Positions 13,001 to 27,900 of a stretch of 64,000 bases of DNA are shown here, one piece after another; position 1 is the stretch's first letter, and each line of letters starts with the position of its first letter. A program made the position numbers and the translations under genes. The notes beneath the pieces were generated by a model. The model did not search any database. It was not told the DNA's origin and was given only the letters and a program-made list of their open reading frames with translations. This DNA is from Nautilus pompilius (lineage: Eukaryota; Mollusca; Cephalopoda; Nautilida; Nautilidae), in assembly GCA_018389105.1 (NCBI GenBank), contig JACATO010002220.1, positions 161,258 through 225,257 of the forward strand, read 5' to 3'.

Positions 13001-14284
13001 GAAAGATGCTGTCATTTTTTGTGTGAATATTATGATGTGCATTATAAACTATTTATCTTAAAACTTACATCAGAATGAGTGTCTATAAAGCCTACCTTAG
13101 ATGTCCATCTGAAATATAGATTACAAAACAAGTCTAGACTGATATTTTAGGATACTTTTAATATCTGTCCGGGTTTATACTGTTACTCTGTTGCTGTCTA
13201 ATACCTTTTTTTTATTTTGTGCTCCAGCGACCTATGGTTCAATTACAGAAGGGGCAGATTCTTAAAACAGAGTGGATGGGAAAATGGTAAGCTGAATTCC
13301 ATTTTGGGTACTTCGTTTTTATACCTGTCTCTAGCTTTAACTAGATACATGTAAACTGTTTTTTTTTTTGTTTTTTATTCAGATAAAATATGCAAAACTG
13401 TTTAGTTTTAAATGCTTAAAATATATTCCACTGTTTGTAGCTTTAATAAGTTAAAATTCTTGAGAAATTTGTAAAATCTTTATTTACTGAAGTTTTTATA
13501 CAAATTTAAGAATAAAAAAAATGGCTCCTTTTGGTAAAAGCCACAAACTTACTCTCAGATACACTTTCATTTTCCTTCTTTTTTTCTGTTTATCCATGGA
13601 ACTGTTAACTAGATTAACAATATCTGCCTTACCTGTCTCTTGAGGGATTTTCTTTTTACTTTGCACCCCATATTTACCAGTACTGTCCAGCTGTTGGTTG
13701 ATGTTAGGATACCTCTTTCCTGTCTATTTGGTTTCTAGGGTACTTAACCCTTTACAAATTTTATGAAAGGGGCTGGCTGGCTGTCTTAATTGACCCGCAT
13801 ACTGGCATCAGCGCATATGGCATCCATCAGAGGAAGTTTTCTAAGCCAAGTGGAGGAGAACAGGGCACAGAGGTTAATCGCAGAAAGTCTCTACCAGAAC
13901 TCTTTGTTTGTCTTTAGATGTGCGAGGAAACTCGCGTGGTTGCTAAACCAAGCTGATCCCAACTGGGATTCAAACTCATGCCCTCAATTGCTGTAGTTTA
14001 GTAGTTTACCACTGGACCACCATGCTGAGAAAGGAGATTTAATTGAAAGAAAAGAACTGCTAAATTCCAGGATGCAAAACTGTTATGATTACGTTTGTCT
14101 GCCTTGTGTTCACATCTCATCTGTAGGAGTTTTTACTGTAATAACAGATATTTTCCCCTACAGGTGGACAGCAAAAGTTATGGATGTTGATGCGAGCTTG
14201 GTTAAAATGTATTTCGCTGCTGACAAAAGGTCAGAATGGATCTATCGGGGTTCAACCCGACTGGAGCCGCTGTACTCTGCTCTG
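10097..14284 (+). CDS. SETDB1: SETDB1 Tudor-domain exons (five exons)
   Basis: Exons 10097-10184, 11142-11215, 11872-11945, 13228-13286 and 14164-14284 encode the Tudor region that reads methylated/acetylated histone tails. Visible hallmarks are [59 protein letters not shown] and [17 protein letters not shown]. These align in order with the tandem Tudor domains of animal SETDB1. The aromatic-rich WW and [10 protein letters not shown] stretches expected in the Tudor fold are intact. The preceding Tudor portion is not in these exons. Confidence 0.93.
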
Positions 14285-15710
14285 GTAAGTGGAATCATTA
14301 GACATTCGTCCTTCAGTATGATGCTTGCTAAAAATCATTTAATGATTAAATGGACCTCACCTTTTTGTTCGCGAAAGCTTGGTTAATTTATGAGAAAAGC
14401 ATTGAAATGTAGTGCTTTTGTTATTTCTGATTATTGACAACTGCTTGTCCTGGCAAATGAGCGTTTACAGATGTGATGGAGGAAGGTAAGATGCTTATTA
14501 TAGTAATCAACCAGTAAGCCTACCTTTTGTGTCTGGTGGCTGCTGCCAATCATTTGAGTGTGGTATGTTCTGTTGCAGCTTTCTCACTAATTTGCTGACC
14601 ATTTCAATGTTTAAACACCAGCTACACAAGTAGATTGGTACAAAAAATTAGTGAGCATGTCTAAACACTGTTGATGACATCAGTATTCTGCCAACAGGTA
14701 GTTGGTGGCTCAGAGCCGTGCCAGGGAGGTGAACAGTTGAGGTGATTCTCTGTTGCCTTCCTCAATGAATGTGGGTATGTGGCAAAAGTCCTACCAGAAA
14801 TCTTTGTTTTTAGATGTAGGAGGAAGCCCATACAGCTGGTTGGTGAAGAAGAAACCCCATTGGGTCCTGACTTGGATTCAAACTCCAACTCTCAACCCTT
14901 GCAGTCCAGAAGTTACCCACTGTGTTATTGCTCCGCCCACTTTTGACATAGTGTATGTTATTTGGAAATCTATGTATAGCACCCAAAGATATTGGAAATG
15001 GTCTATTTAGATGTGTAATTTAAGAGAAATTGAAAGAAATGTTAGATTTTTGTTACTTATTTTCTTACGAAATGCAAGCATTTATCACACAAAAAGGAAA
15101 AGCAGTTGAGTAAAATTATAAAGCAAAACAGTTACATTATGCTCTTCCTTATGATATAATCTTTTCAAAAGTGGTTATTGAATTTAAAAAGGATAGATTT
15201 ATAGTGCATGCATATTTCATATCTTTACAGTTACCACTTGGATAATTGTCCAACTCTTCTTTATTGCTAGTATGCTAGCTCGCAACGTTGTCCAGTCATT
15301 AATATTCTGACATGCATTGTTATACTACATTTACAGGCAAAAGCTGAGCATAATAAGTTGTCTGGAATTAAGGGACGACGCCACAATCTGGAAGCCCCTA
15401 GGAGCTCCTTTAAGAAGCCTGTGGTGGAATATACAAGGGTCTCAGAGGATCTCAAAATTGAAAGTCTTTCAGGTAGTGCAGGAAATCTTTCTTCCAGAAA
15501 ATACATAAGGCTTAGACAGCAGGAAAAAAATAAAGGGGGGACAGGGTTAAACATGTTTTTTTTTTTTTATAATAGAAAGGAATTTTTAAATAAAGCAGCA
15601 TCAGAATATAATAAAAGTTACAAACCAGCTGATTTGTTTGGATCATTGTAAATATTTAGTTTGTTCTTAGATTTGGTGGTAATAAAGCTAAGATGAAATG
15701 GAAGATTTAT

Positions 15711-15768
<58 letters not shown>

Positions 15769-15787
15769 TCCATCTCTCTCATCTCCA

Positions 15788-15825
<38 letters not shown>

Positions 15826-15886
15826 CTCTCATCCCATCTCTCTCTCATCTCTCTCCTTCTCTCTCTCTCCTCTCTCATCCATCTCT

Positions 15887-15924
<38 letters not shown>

Positions 15925-15935
15925 TCCATCTCTCT

Positions 15936-15990
<55 letters not shown>

Positions 15991-18900
15991 TCTCTCTCTC
16001 TCTCATTTAAATGCCATCTTGGATACTAAAATCTGAGAGATTTTTCATGGCAGTCTTACAACTAACCACTTTGTAGCAGTTTCTAGAGTAACTGGTCTAA
16101 TACAGTTATTTGGGGATTGTGTTCTGTGGGTTGCTGAATGGGAAAATGTAATCACACTAGTGATTTAACAGTTGAAATAATCCTTTGTTGTAAAGAAAGA
16201 TGATTTCAAAAGTGATGACGTTTTAAATCCCCTCTGGGGCCAAAATCTGCATCTATATTTAAAGTTTGAAATATTTGGTTGAGTTCTCTCATTTCCAGAA
16301 AGACTTAAAAATTCACTACTCAGACATCTTTTAGCAGTAGTAGCAAATCAGGTTTTATTCTAGGGACAAATATATTGTGCTCTGCGAGAAATATAAGGTA
16401 ACTTTTTTTTTTTTTTTTTACTTATGCATTTTATGATGCTGATGCCAAACAATGCATTTCTTGTTTTCTGTATTCTTTTTCATCCTCTTCTGGGTACTGT
16501 GGGTGAAATTTGACTTTTTTTCTTAACTATTGCATGCTCCTTTTTGGTTGTGTCATTGTTGGCATATGCCAATGTCTACAAGGTAGACAGTCGTTGGGGA
16601 AATGGTGTAGTTCTTCAAACATCCAAGAAGCGTTGGCACGGGACCTGGCACTTCTGACTTTGGCATGGCAATTCCTACCAGAGGTGTTCATTTCTGAATG
16701 TGGAAAGAAACCCATGTATTCAGGTGATGAAGAAGAGCAAGAAGAAACTATCCTGAACCATTCCCTTAGGAAATGAAGTTGAATCTTCTGCTCTATCGAT
16801 CCAGGTGGCTGATTGCCGGACTCTTTACCTTTATTCCATGGACGTTAAAGGTTTAAGATGCTACACTTTGCCCTTATTAGCAGAATCAGACAAGCCATCT
16901 TTACCGGTGATGACGAGGTTGGGGGGGGGGATCATGCATTAAATGAAAGTCTGTTTTAGTTATTTGTTGTAGCTTTTCTCTCTCATTAGTGAGCATGAAG
17001 TCAACAAGAGGTCACGATGCTTCATCAGAGAGTAAGAAGCGATCTGTAGCCAAGAAGAGCACAACAGCGACCAGTGAGGGCGAAGAGAAGAAGACGTGGG
17101 AAGCACCGTGGCTAAAGATACAAAGACGACCGCCACCAACTTTAGAAACTCTCAGTGCAGAAAAGCGAAGAGGTAGATATTTTTCTTTCCTTTTTAAATG
17201 TCGTGTTTTAAGAGAATAGTATTTGGGTTAAACTGTCCATGTTTGCTTGTCTCTGATATTGCCTACTACTTCCTCTCATGGGCCGCCAGTGTGCCTGGTT
17301 TGATTCCCTGACCAAGAATGCTGTCCTAGAACAGCTATTGGAAAAGCACTTCAACTCTTGTGCCTGGTTTTCTTCTCCACCTTTTTGTCAAAAGTTAATA
17401 ATTGGTGCAGAAAACATTGATCGTTATTCATTATATGTTATGTCACTTTTGGGGGGGCCTGCAATATTTACTGTTCGTTCGTTGTGGGTTTTTTTGGGTG
17501 CTCCCATTTCTGACCCTTGAGATTTTCTCTCTGCCTCCTCCATGCCTGCTGACAGGTTATCATTTATCTCTGCACCTTCAACATCAGATATGGGTTCACT
17601 CCACTTGATCATTTTTTTTATGAAGATGTGCACAATTGCTCATCTTCATCTCTTTAGTTGGTAAAATCCGGTGTCTGATGTCAGTTTACTATATACCCAC
17701 AGTGAGTAGATGTCATACCTCCCTTGTTGGTATGCATTGCTCATCTTTATCTCTTTAGTTGGTAAAGTCCGTTGTCTGGTGTCAGTTTACTATATACCCA
17801 CAGTGGGTAGATGTCATACCTCCCTTGTTGGTATGCATTGCTCATCTTTATCTCTTTAGTTGGTAAAGTCCGGTGTCTGGTGTCAGTTTACTATATACCC
17901 ACAGTGGGTAGATGTCACCTACCTCCCCTTGTTGGTATGCATTGCTCATCTTTTATCTCTTTATTGGTAAAGTCCGGTGTCTGATGTCAGTTTACTATAT
18001 ACCCACAGTGAGTAGATGTCATACCTCCCTTGTTGGTATGCATTGCTCATCTTTTTTTGATAGTGATCAGCAAATAAATAGATTACTTAGCTCTACAAAA
18101 TTAGAATTTTTTTTTAAATAAAAGAGAAAATTAAAATTGGCAGTTAAAAAACAAACAATGCAAATAGAATATTTCAGAGTAACTTCAGTCCATTATTAAC
18201 AAAAGAAACTCAGCTCCAGATAAAAAAATCCACAAAAATGCTGCAGAAAAGAGAAGCATTCTGTTTAGATAAGAGTTGGAAAAATGAAAACTTAAAGTAT
18301 GCAAATTAAATAGAGAAAAACACAGAAAATCTCTTTTTTTTTTTTTTCATTCAGAATGGGATTGAGATGTTTGATAAATAGAGATTCCTGAATTTCAAGA
18401 TTGAAGTCTGAACAAGATGTAACTACCAGTGTCTTGATGTCATTCATAACAAGTTTATGGTTACAGCTTAAAACAGTGTGATCTAACTGATTGAATTCCC
18501 TCTGCTGAGCAGGTGTGAGATGTGAGCCTCTTGTGGATGCACCAGATGGTCTTGTGCATGTAGGCAGCCTTATATGACTGCCATTATGTATAGTAAATGT
18601 GTGATCTGTCTAGGAGAGAAATATGGTTCTTAAGAATTGAGACATCATTCAGCACATTACTTTAAGTTGTAACCATAAATTTGTTAAGAATAACACCAAG
18701 ATGCTGGCCATGTCTTGTTCAGATTTCAACTTTTAAATTCAAAAACTTATTTATCAAACTCCTTAACCCTCCTTTAAATAAAATTAAGAACTTTTGTGCC
18801 TCTTTCTCTATTTAATATATTTAAAATGTTCCTTTTCCCAACTCTAACCAACCAACATTATTCTGCTTTCTTATAGCATTTTATTTTTGTCATTTTATCT

Positions 18901-21900
18901 GAGGTTGATGATGGACTAAGGTTACTCTTAAATATTCTGTTTACCTGTATTATTGTTGGGTCATCTTACTGTCTTACTGGCATTTTGGTTTTTCTCTCTC
19001 ATTAAATAAATATATCAATATTTAAATGGTATTATACACTGAAAACTAATTTTTTTTTTAATTTAAGCTGGGTTGTGAATTTGTTAGTGGTTTTGCTACA
19101 TTATTCATTGTTTTTAAATTTAAAATCTATCATTAATAAAGTTATTGTGTGTTTATCTGTTGAATGTAATTGCTCAGCTTAGTTGGAGGGACACATCCTG
19201 ATTCATTCTGCCTACTATAATGTGTTTGAATGCAGTATGTGAAGGCTTTATTGCATACACATTGTAATGTTTATGTCATCTCTGACGCTGTTTTTGTTTG
19301 TGTACCTGTTGTAGAACAATATCAGACAAGCAGTATCAGCAGTAACAAGGTGGGCCGAGACATGGCAAGTGTACTGCAGGAGCGACTAGCCGACACTGAT
19401 GATGTTCACATGGGTATGTTTAATAGTCTAGTACCATGTCAGCAAAATGTCTGTGAATCTGGATACACCTGTAAATCATAAGCATCACTAATTCAGTCTT
19501 TGCCGGGTGAGATCTATGGGTTATTTGCATTTGCTCAGCATGGTTCCGTTTTTTGAAATTCCTTCCAGACATAAGCCAGATATTAGCAAAACGCAAACAT
19601 AAATTCAAATAAAACTTTAACTCTTTTACCACCAGTAATCTAGTGTGGTACTCTAGATGTATAAAACTACAAGCACTGATTTACTGTGGCAGGGTTACAG
19701 TACTGTTTTTAATAGTCTCATCTTCACCACAAACACCCACTTGCCTAGATTTCCTCAGGTATGCAGTGAAAATGTACAGGATTAAGCATATTAGTACTGG
19801 AAGGTTTAGCCTGCACGATGGTACCAAAAGAATACAATGTTGGAACAATGGTGACTCGCCCATCTCAGTTCAACTAATTGTCAAAACTCACATTGGTGAA
19901 AGAAAGTAACCACCGAAAATAACATGGGTTTCTATAGAAAGACCAGTTTGGTTGTATAAGTTGCCAGCCGTAAAGAAAAGTGTAGTTTGGATTTGATTAG
20001 ATTATTTTTGAATACAAATTATACACATCCCCGCCATAATAACTTGAACATCATAGGTTTTGCATGTAGTTTGTGATATATAGTAGGATAGGAGCACCTT
20101 TTGTATACATATATAGGATTCTGGTATGGAATCTTCCAGATATTCTCTTGATGTTTGCAGATATTCCTTCGATTGCTGCCATGAGGTTGATTTTTTTACT
20201 TTTTTTGTGTGGTGATTGCATAAGTGGTGCGTGTGAAAGTTCGTGTATGCGTGTTTATCTCCGAGGAGAAGGGATTGGAGTTGGAGGCCGAAGCCGTGTA
20301 GGGGCTGAAGCCTGGTGTGGAGCAAGCTCCTGTTAAGGCCTAAAAGGCCGGGTTAGAGTGACCACTTCCCCCGCCAAAAACCAATCTTGGGAAAAAAGGC
20401 CTCAGCACGTCAAGTCCGAAACCGCAGCATGTTCTGGGCTACAGCGGTACTGATTGTATCTTTCTGCATTTGAAGGGGATGGTGGTTGAGAACCTCTCTC
20501 TCTCAAATGCAGCTAAGAGGGTCTTCTAGATATCAGAATTTAAAGGTCTTCATTGGCTGACAAGATCCACTTTCCGTACCATTGCTTTAAAGTCCACCAT
20601 GACACTGAGCTTTGTCTAGACTTGTGTGTGTGACCACGGCATGTGAACTGGGGAATCTGATTTGTTGGTGAAGACTACATTGTTCATATCTCGCCTGACA
20701 AAGGCAATGACTTCTACAAGGTTACTCCTCTGTACCTGTGTCTTTGCAGGAGGAGCTGTTGCACTGTTACTAACACTAAATAGATTGTTGGCAGTCAGTG
20801 AATTTGGTGGGCAGCAGTTCTGTTCTTTGAGCACAGTGTTGATTCATTGGTGGACTTTTCTGCCAAAATCAATCAATTATATGGTACATGGTAATGACTG
20901 CCGATGGTGAAAAATCAGTGTCAGCCTTGCCTGAGTAAATGGAGTCCCAGCATCGCACTTTCTCGGGAGATGGGTCTGGCCATCGCAGTTGCCCATGTAT
21001 ATTTATAAATTGCAGATGAAACCTTTGTGTGTGTATTCATATTATGTGTGGCAGGGATTATATATATTATATATACCAAAAAAAAAAGAAGAAAAAAGCT
21101 ATCTGATTCATGGTCTGGGATTAATATATCCTTATACGAGGTCTGTCCAAAAAGAAACCGAACTTTAAAAACAGCGCATCAAACAGCCGGTGCTATGTAT
21201 CGGTGACCTTGACCTTCAGTCTAATAATAGCCGCATCACACCACATCAGTTAGTCATTGATCTACACGCACTAGAGTGAAGGTATGTTTAGTGCACTTGG
21301 CGATTTTTCGCAAGCTGAACAATGAAGGAGGATCTTGAAGAGCAACGTGTTTGTGTGAAATTCTGTTTCAAATTGGGAAAAACTCTTACAGAGACTTTTC
21401 TAATGTTGCAGCAGGCCTATGGGGGGGATTGTTTGAGCCGTACGCAATGTCACGAGTGGTACCAGCGTTTCAAATCAGGAAGAACATCCATCGAAGACAA
21501 TCCCAAATCTGGACGACTTTCCATGACAACAGATGACGATCACATCGAGAAAGAACGTGCTGTGATCCATGGAAATTGTCACCTGATTGTCCGTGAAGTT
21601 TCCGAAGAAGTAGGCATCTGTAAAAGTTCATGCCACATGATTTTAAAAGAAAAATTGAACATGCATCGTGTAGCTGCAAAATTTGTGCCGCATCTGCTGG
21701 CAGATGAACAAAAAGAGAACCGAGTCACAGTCAGTCAGAAGCTCTTTGATCGTTCGAATGCTGATGAAAGCTTTCTGAATAATGTCATAACAGGTGATGA
21801 AATGTGGGTGTACAGCTACGATGTTGAAACAAAAAAGCAGTCGTCGCAGTGGGTTGGAGCATCGTTGCCTGACCAAAAAAGCACGTCAGAGTCGCTCAAA

Positions 21901-24900
21901 TGTGAAGGTGATGTTGATCATCTTTTTTGATTGGAAGGGCATCGTTCATCATGACTTTATTCCACGTGGTCAGACAATCAATAAAGAGTTTTACTTGGAT
22001 GTCCTGAGGTGGTTGAGAGAGGCAGTGCGAAGGAGGAGGCCTGAGGCATGGAAAAACAAAATCTGGATGCTGCACCACGACAACGCACCTGCTCATGTGT
22101 CACTCCTTATCCGTGACATTTTAGCAAAGCATGAGATGACTCTCATCCCCCAGCCACCCTACTCTCCGGATTTACTCCCTTTGTTCCCAAAGTTGAAATC
22201 CACCCTGAAAGGTCACCGATTTCAGACGATAGAAGAGATCGAAGAAAATTCGCTACGAGAACTGCGCACTAACCCTGAAAAACGCATTCCAGGATGCGTC
22301 ACAAAACTGGAAAAAACGTTGGAAGCAGTACATCAACAGTGGAGGGAACTATTTTGAAGGAGACAAGTCTGATTAAATTGAAGTAAAGCAATAAATTTGT
22401 TTTTTTAAAAAGTTTGGTTTCTTTCTGGACAACAGACCTCGTATTTTGACAAATGGAACTCAGAAGCAAAGATAATTTGAAAAGGTGTCTCATAAAGCTG
22501 CTGATAGGACCCAACCGATCCCCCCCCAGTACACATGCAGTAGCCACCTGCAAGCAAAAGAAAAAGAAGTTTGTTGATTGTGTTTTGACCTCGGAGAAGG
22601 CAGTTGATTCTCACGTGCATAGCAAGTAGCTAGCAAATTCAACTTCTGTCATAACTGGTTTTATAAAGATAAATTCTAACAAATTATTTTAATTGAAAGA
22701 AAATGTTATTTTATACGCTTTTTTGGTTCGGTTACTTTGTTGTTGATTATGTAACTGTTTTCATGGAATTAAAATTATTAAGGATATATGTTGAGTTAGA
22801 GCGTTTGAAAACATTACGCATGGACTCAGCTGTTAGTAAATTTTGATTTCATGCCTTTAACTATTCATATATTAATTTTTTTTTGCACTGCAAGTATATT
22901 CATAAACAGAATGTCTCTAGTCATTGTTTTTAAAATATGCTTTGTGAACCCATGTAAGACTAACATGAATCTTTGGTTGGCAGCATCCGATTCCCTATTG
23001 TGAGTTTCACTGAGTAGAATTTTGTCTTCACAAAGTTTGAACATTTTGAAAATTTAAACATATACGTAAGCATGTAATATGCATTGCAAGCATATGCAAC
23101 AAACCTGGAACTAAAAGGTTAAAAAAATAAGTAATGAAAGGAAAGTTAAAGGAAAAGTTACTACAACAGGTAAATATAGGTAGATGAAATATTGTGGAAC
23201 ACTGGTTTTAATCATGTTGGAAGTTGCCCCAAAGAATTGTAGTAAATGTGTGCCATACAGGTGGGTCCTTGTGGACGTTGCCCCAAAGAATCATAGTAAA
23301 TGTGTGCCGTACAGGTGGGTCCTTGTGGACATTTCCCCAAAGAATGGTAGTAAATATGTGCCGTACAGGTGGATCCTTGTGGATGTTGCCCCAAAGAATT
23401 GTAGTAAATGTGTGCCATACAGGTGGGTCCTTGTGGACGTTACCCCAAAGAATCGTAGTAAATGTGTGCCGTACAGGTGGGTCCTTGTGGACATTGCCCC
23501 AAAGAATCGTAGTAAATGTGTGCCGTACAGGTGGGTCCTTGTGGACGTTGCCCCAAAGAATCGTAGTAAATGTGTGCCGTACAGGTGGGTCCTTGTGGAC
23601 ATTGCCTCAAAGAATGGTAGTAAACATGTGCCGTACAGGTGGGTCCTTGTGTATGTTGCCCAAAGAATGGTAGTAAACATGTGCCGTACAGGTGGGTCCT
23701 TGTCTGATATTGCTGTAGCCTTGCATTGAACTCTCAAGTTGTACTAGTGGTTGTTTATTATTCCTTAAGGTCAGTAATCTGAAGTTTCATTAATTGCTCC
23801 AGTCTCCTAGAAGGTCAGGAGTAATATGCGTGAGCTGAGACAACTTAAAATTGCTTAGCATATTAATACTCTGCATAAGTTCCAGAATGAGAAATAAATC
23901 ATTCTGCATGTAGGGGGAAAGTTCTTTAAAAAAAAAACCTTTCTGCTTTATCAGTTGGCAGGTGCTGCATATGGAACAATTTCTAATACTTCTGAATATA
24001 TTCAGAGTATGCCACTTCAGCAACAGCTTACTGATACCTAGCCATAGCTAGGCTACTGGCTGGAACTTACTGCTGAACTTAGTGTAACAGAGTGTTATCA
24101 GTTGACTTTGGTGGATGTACAGACAGATTGGTTCAGTTCATGAAAGACTGCAGTACTGATTGTCATGATAATGGTTACATTGCCTTTCTGACTAAATACT
24201 ATCTTGACATGTTCCATCCAGTAGATATTGTGAAAGATTCTTGAAACCTGGTCATATTTTCAATCACATGGTAGAAAATTGGCTGCATTCTGCTAATAGG
24301 ACTGGGAAAGGACTAATTTGTGTTGGACTTTGGCAGACTGGAAGCAGGTTCTCTTTGAGCGATGGTTACTTTCATTTTTGATGGGAACCCAACCAAAGTA
24401 ATGCCAGCTGTGACTTGTTAGAGAGCTAACCTTTCCAGCAGTGTTTTAGTCCAGGGTGCTGTGCCACCCGTCCACAAAAGTGAACTGATTCTTTTTGACG
24501 GAACTGCTACAGGCTAGCACTTTGTGGATGATGTCATTAGACCAATTATACCATTTGTATGAAGACATGGTAATCAGTACTTCCTTGGATGACAGTGCAA
24601 CAGACTGTTGTGTAAATTACCTTCAAAAGGAGAGAATCCAATATCTTCCAACACCTGCTTGTTTCTCCTGAAACTAGACCCCATCAAACATATGCAAGAT
24701 TAACTCCCTATGTGCAGTGAATGACGACCACATGCTCCTGGGACCATTCTGGAAGCATGTCAGGCATCTGGTGAACAGTATGAGAGATAGCCACAATGCT
24801 GTACTGCAAGCAGCTAAAGGCCATGTGACTTCAGGGTGTGAGGTAGTGACCATTTGTTGTCATTGTCATCACTAAAGGCATCAAACAAGTCCAAATATTG

Positions 24901-27900
24901 TTCAAAATGATCTCTGAATGTCAAACTTTATGGTAAATTTTGAAGTGTGTGTGTGCAAACGTTTTATCCTCAATAAATCCACACAATTTATATCAGTATC
25001 CCTATATTGTTTTTAACTGTGAGTATTTTAATAATTGAAATTTCTTCAGTAACTTTTTTATGCACTCGCATACACTTCTGAAGGAGGGCGTTTGTGCTAT
25101 TAACCATCCAGGCTTGGTTACTTGATACATGCACAGAGCATTCCTACTGGTATTTTCTCCTAACTAACTAGCTGTCTTTAGGCTTGAAATTTTGCTACCT
25201 CAAACTGTGTGCTAGCTAGTACTTTTATAAACACTTAATTGAGATGAGGGATACCCACCACCAATGTTATGTGTGTGCTTCTGGATGTGTAGCCAGTTGA
25301 TGTGGGCATAGAACCGGCCATAATGGAAGTGATATGAAAAAAGAAGAAAAACTGTCCCTAGAAGATGTCATTAATCCATAGGGGTGTGACGTTGGACCAT
25401 TTCCATCATGAAACTATGACAACAGTAATGTGGGCAGTTGATGTAGAAACACTTTTTCACTGCATCTTGCTTCTGCCTTGGCAAGCATCTGTTAGACAAT
25501 GGATACTTTTATAGTTTAAATGTATTTTGGTTTTATTGCATCATTGTAGTGTATTTTTCAAGATGTGTATTCTTGACAGTACGAACATTAGCACTTATCA
25601 GCAAATAACACATTTCAAGAAATGTGTTTATTTATGCTGACTGGAAGAATTATCAAACAAAACTATCCTGCACAACATGAACAAACATAGACAGAATTGA
25701 AAAAAAGAAAGAATTTTAGGCAGTAGAAATAATAAGCTTTGGAACTCTTTCCTTTGTTTGCTTCAGGAAAGTCAAAGAAAAATGCAAGGCAAAGTGATGT
25801 TAAGACCAAAACTAGTTGTAAGAAATCCAAAAAAGGTAAAACAAATTGGTTTCAGACCTAGCAGATAGGAAACTAACAATAACAACAATGTTTTGTAAAA
25901 AGTAAACTACTAATATATTTTTGCGCATCACTAATGGTAGAAGAAGATAGTGCCCTGTCTTATTAAATTGACAAAAGATGGATGTAATCTGACTGAAATT
26001 TACAGATTTTGGGTATGATTATATATATATTGGAGGTCAGGGTGTGCAGATGATCTTGTATTTCTGTTTACCTGAAGTCTGTTCAGGTTGTGGCCGGGGT
26101 GCACTCTCCTGATTGATGGGGGTGGTATTTCTGTTTACCTGAAATCTGTTCAGGATGTGGCCGGGGTGCACTCCCCTGATTGACAGGGGTGGTTCTGGAG
26201 GAGACTTGATGAAGACCAACTCCAATATCTTCCATCTGTGGTGAGGGATGGAGCCAGAAGCGTCACAGTATTGCTGTTTGTTGGATGGTGTCTCAGTTGT
26301 TCTATGTTTCACTGGCATTTTGAAGACAGGGTTTGCTTGTGTGGTCGCAGGGTGGAAGAGCATTTGAGATGTTTTTCGTGGTCAGGTGGTCGAAAAAGCA
26401 TCTAGATCATTAGCCGAGTACAGCCTGTCCATGTCTCACCAGTATAATGGAATTAAATGCTTTTTACATGGACGTGGGAGAACCTGGACTGGAGAATTGG
26501 TAATTAAAACATGAAATATGTTGAAAATAGCTTCCCTTAACAAGAGAGTTATTCAGATTACTATCAAAATCAGGCCTTATGACTTAGTCAAATTTATCTT
26601 TTTTTAAAAAATGTGTAAATAAATGTGTAATATATAGTAATGCATTTTCTTTGTGGAGATTTTCAGCACTTTTTTTTTTAAAGGGGAATTTTTAAAATCA
26701 GTAATTCTGTGCCAGCCCAGCTTATAGGCAGGAGGGTGGATACAAAAAGGGCTGGTCTGTATGGCTTTTGAGTGGCAAGCTCTGGTCATGTTCAGGACAT
26801 CGCGATCTTGGTGTAATAACACGATTACCGGATCCATGTGATAACGGTTTGTTCGAGCATGTACCATTTTTTGTGTGTGCTCTTGCACAAGCGAACACAC
26901 GTGAACTTGTTACTAAAGTGCAAACTAAACTTTTCTGAACCTCCCCAGACCCCCTGACTGAAATCAAATATTGTACAGCATGATGAATTCTCATTGTATT
27001 AAAGCCGACTAACCCTTGTTCGGGTTTCTTTCTCATGATGTCTAATCCACTTACTATTTATGTAGTCTACAGACAACATGGAGCCATTTTACTTCTCACT
27101 CGGAGATCACAGCAGATAGAAATGTTGTGAACTATCTTTTGGCTCAAGTTTGTTTTGCAGGATTATTATTCTAAATCTTAGTATAGACATTTAACATCGG
27201 TATAATCCATGCCGAATACTACCGGTGCAACACTGATTTCTTTATTATTGTTTTAATGTTGGGAAATGTGCAAAAATGTTTCTTGTTCTCTGTTTTTTTT
27301 TTTAGGGACTCTCATTTTTCTAATGGAAGGTTCTTTAATTTCCTTTTTTTTTTTAGTTGGAGAGGTGGGAAACAGGCAAGACTGTAGGGTAGAGAAGTAT
27401 CTGTTACTGTGTAGTGATTGCTGCTGGTAGTTCCTCACATCATCACAATACGAGAGTAAGCTAGATGAAGCAGGGGAAATGCTGAAGTTTGGTTCAAAAC
27501 CAGTCATCTCGAAACAGAATAAAAACAAACAAGAGAAAGGGACAGTACTTAGTGGGGTACCTGTTGGATGATATATGAAGTTTGTCGAAAAAGTATCCAA
27601 CCTTAAACTGGGAAAAAAAAATTACGTACTTGGTGGGGTTCAATTGCTAATCACCTTCTAAGTAGGCCCCTTGTGTCTCCACACACAGCCCAGCGATCCT
27701 TCCACTGTTCAAAGCATGTCTGGAATGCTTCTTCCTGAATGGCTCTCAGCTCCACCATCGCATTTTGCATGATGTTCTCTCGGCTCTCAAAGCAGGAGCC
27801 TTTCAGTGGCATCTTCATTTTTGGGAACAACCAGAAGTCAGAAGGAGCCATGTCTGGAGAGTAGGGAGCCTGGCAAATGAGCGAAATGCCTTTCTTTGCC

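Noticed and set aside
13825-14033. Functional tRNA gene
   Set aside because: Box A and box B resemble a tRNA but no complete cloverleaf can be drawn and the sequence continues into a SINE body shared by other copies.
15618-16036. Long RERERE and SLSLSL reading frames on both strands
   Set aside because: They come wholly from the CT microsatellite and have no protein character.
20073-20336. Overlapping frames on both strands at 20002-20336
   Set aside because: No domain; part of an unidentified GC-richer repeat block.
23184-23737. 181-codon repeat protein candidate
   Set aside because: Tandem DNA repeat with a period divisible by three, open in several frames on both strands, inside a SETDB1 intron and without flanking exons.
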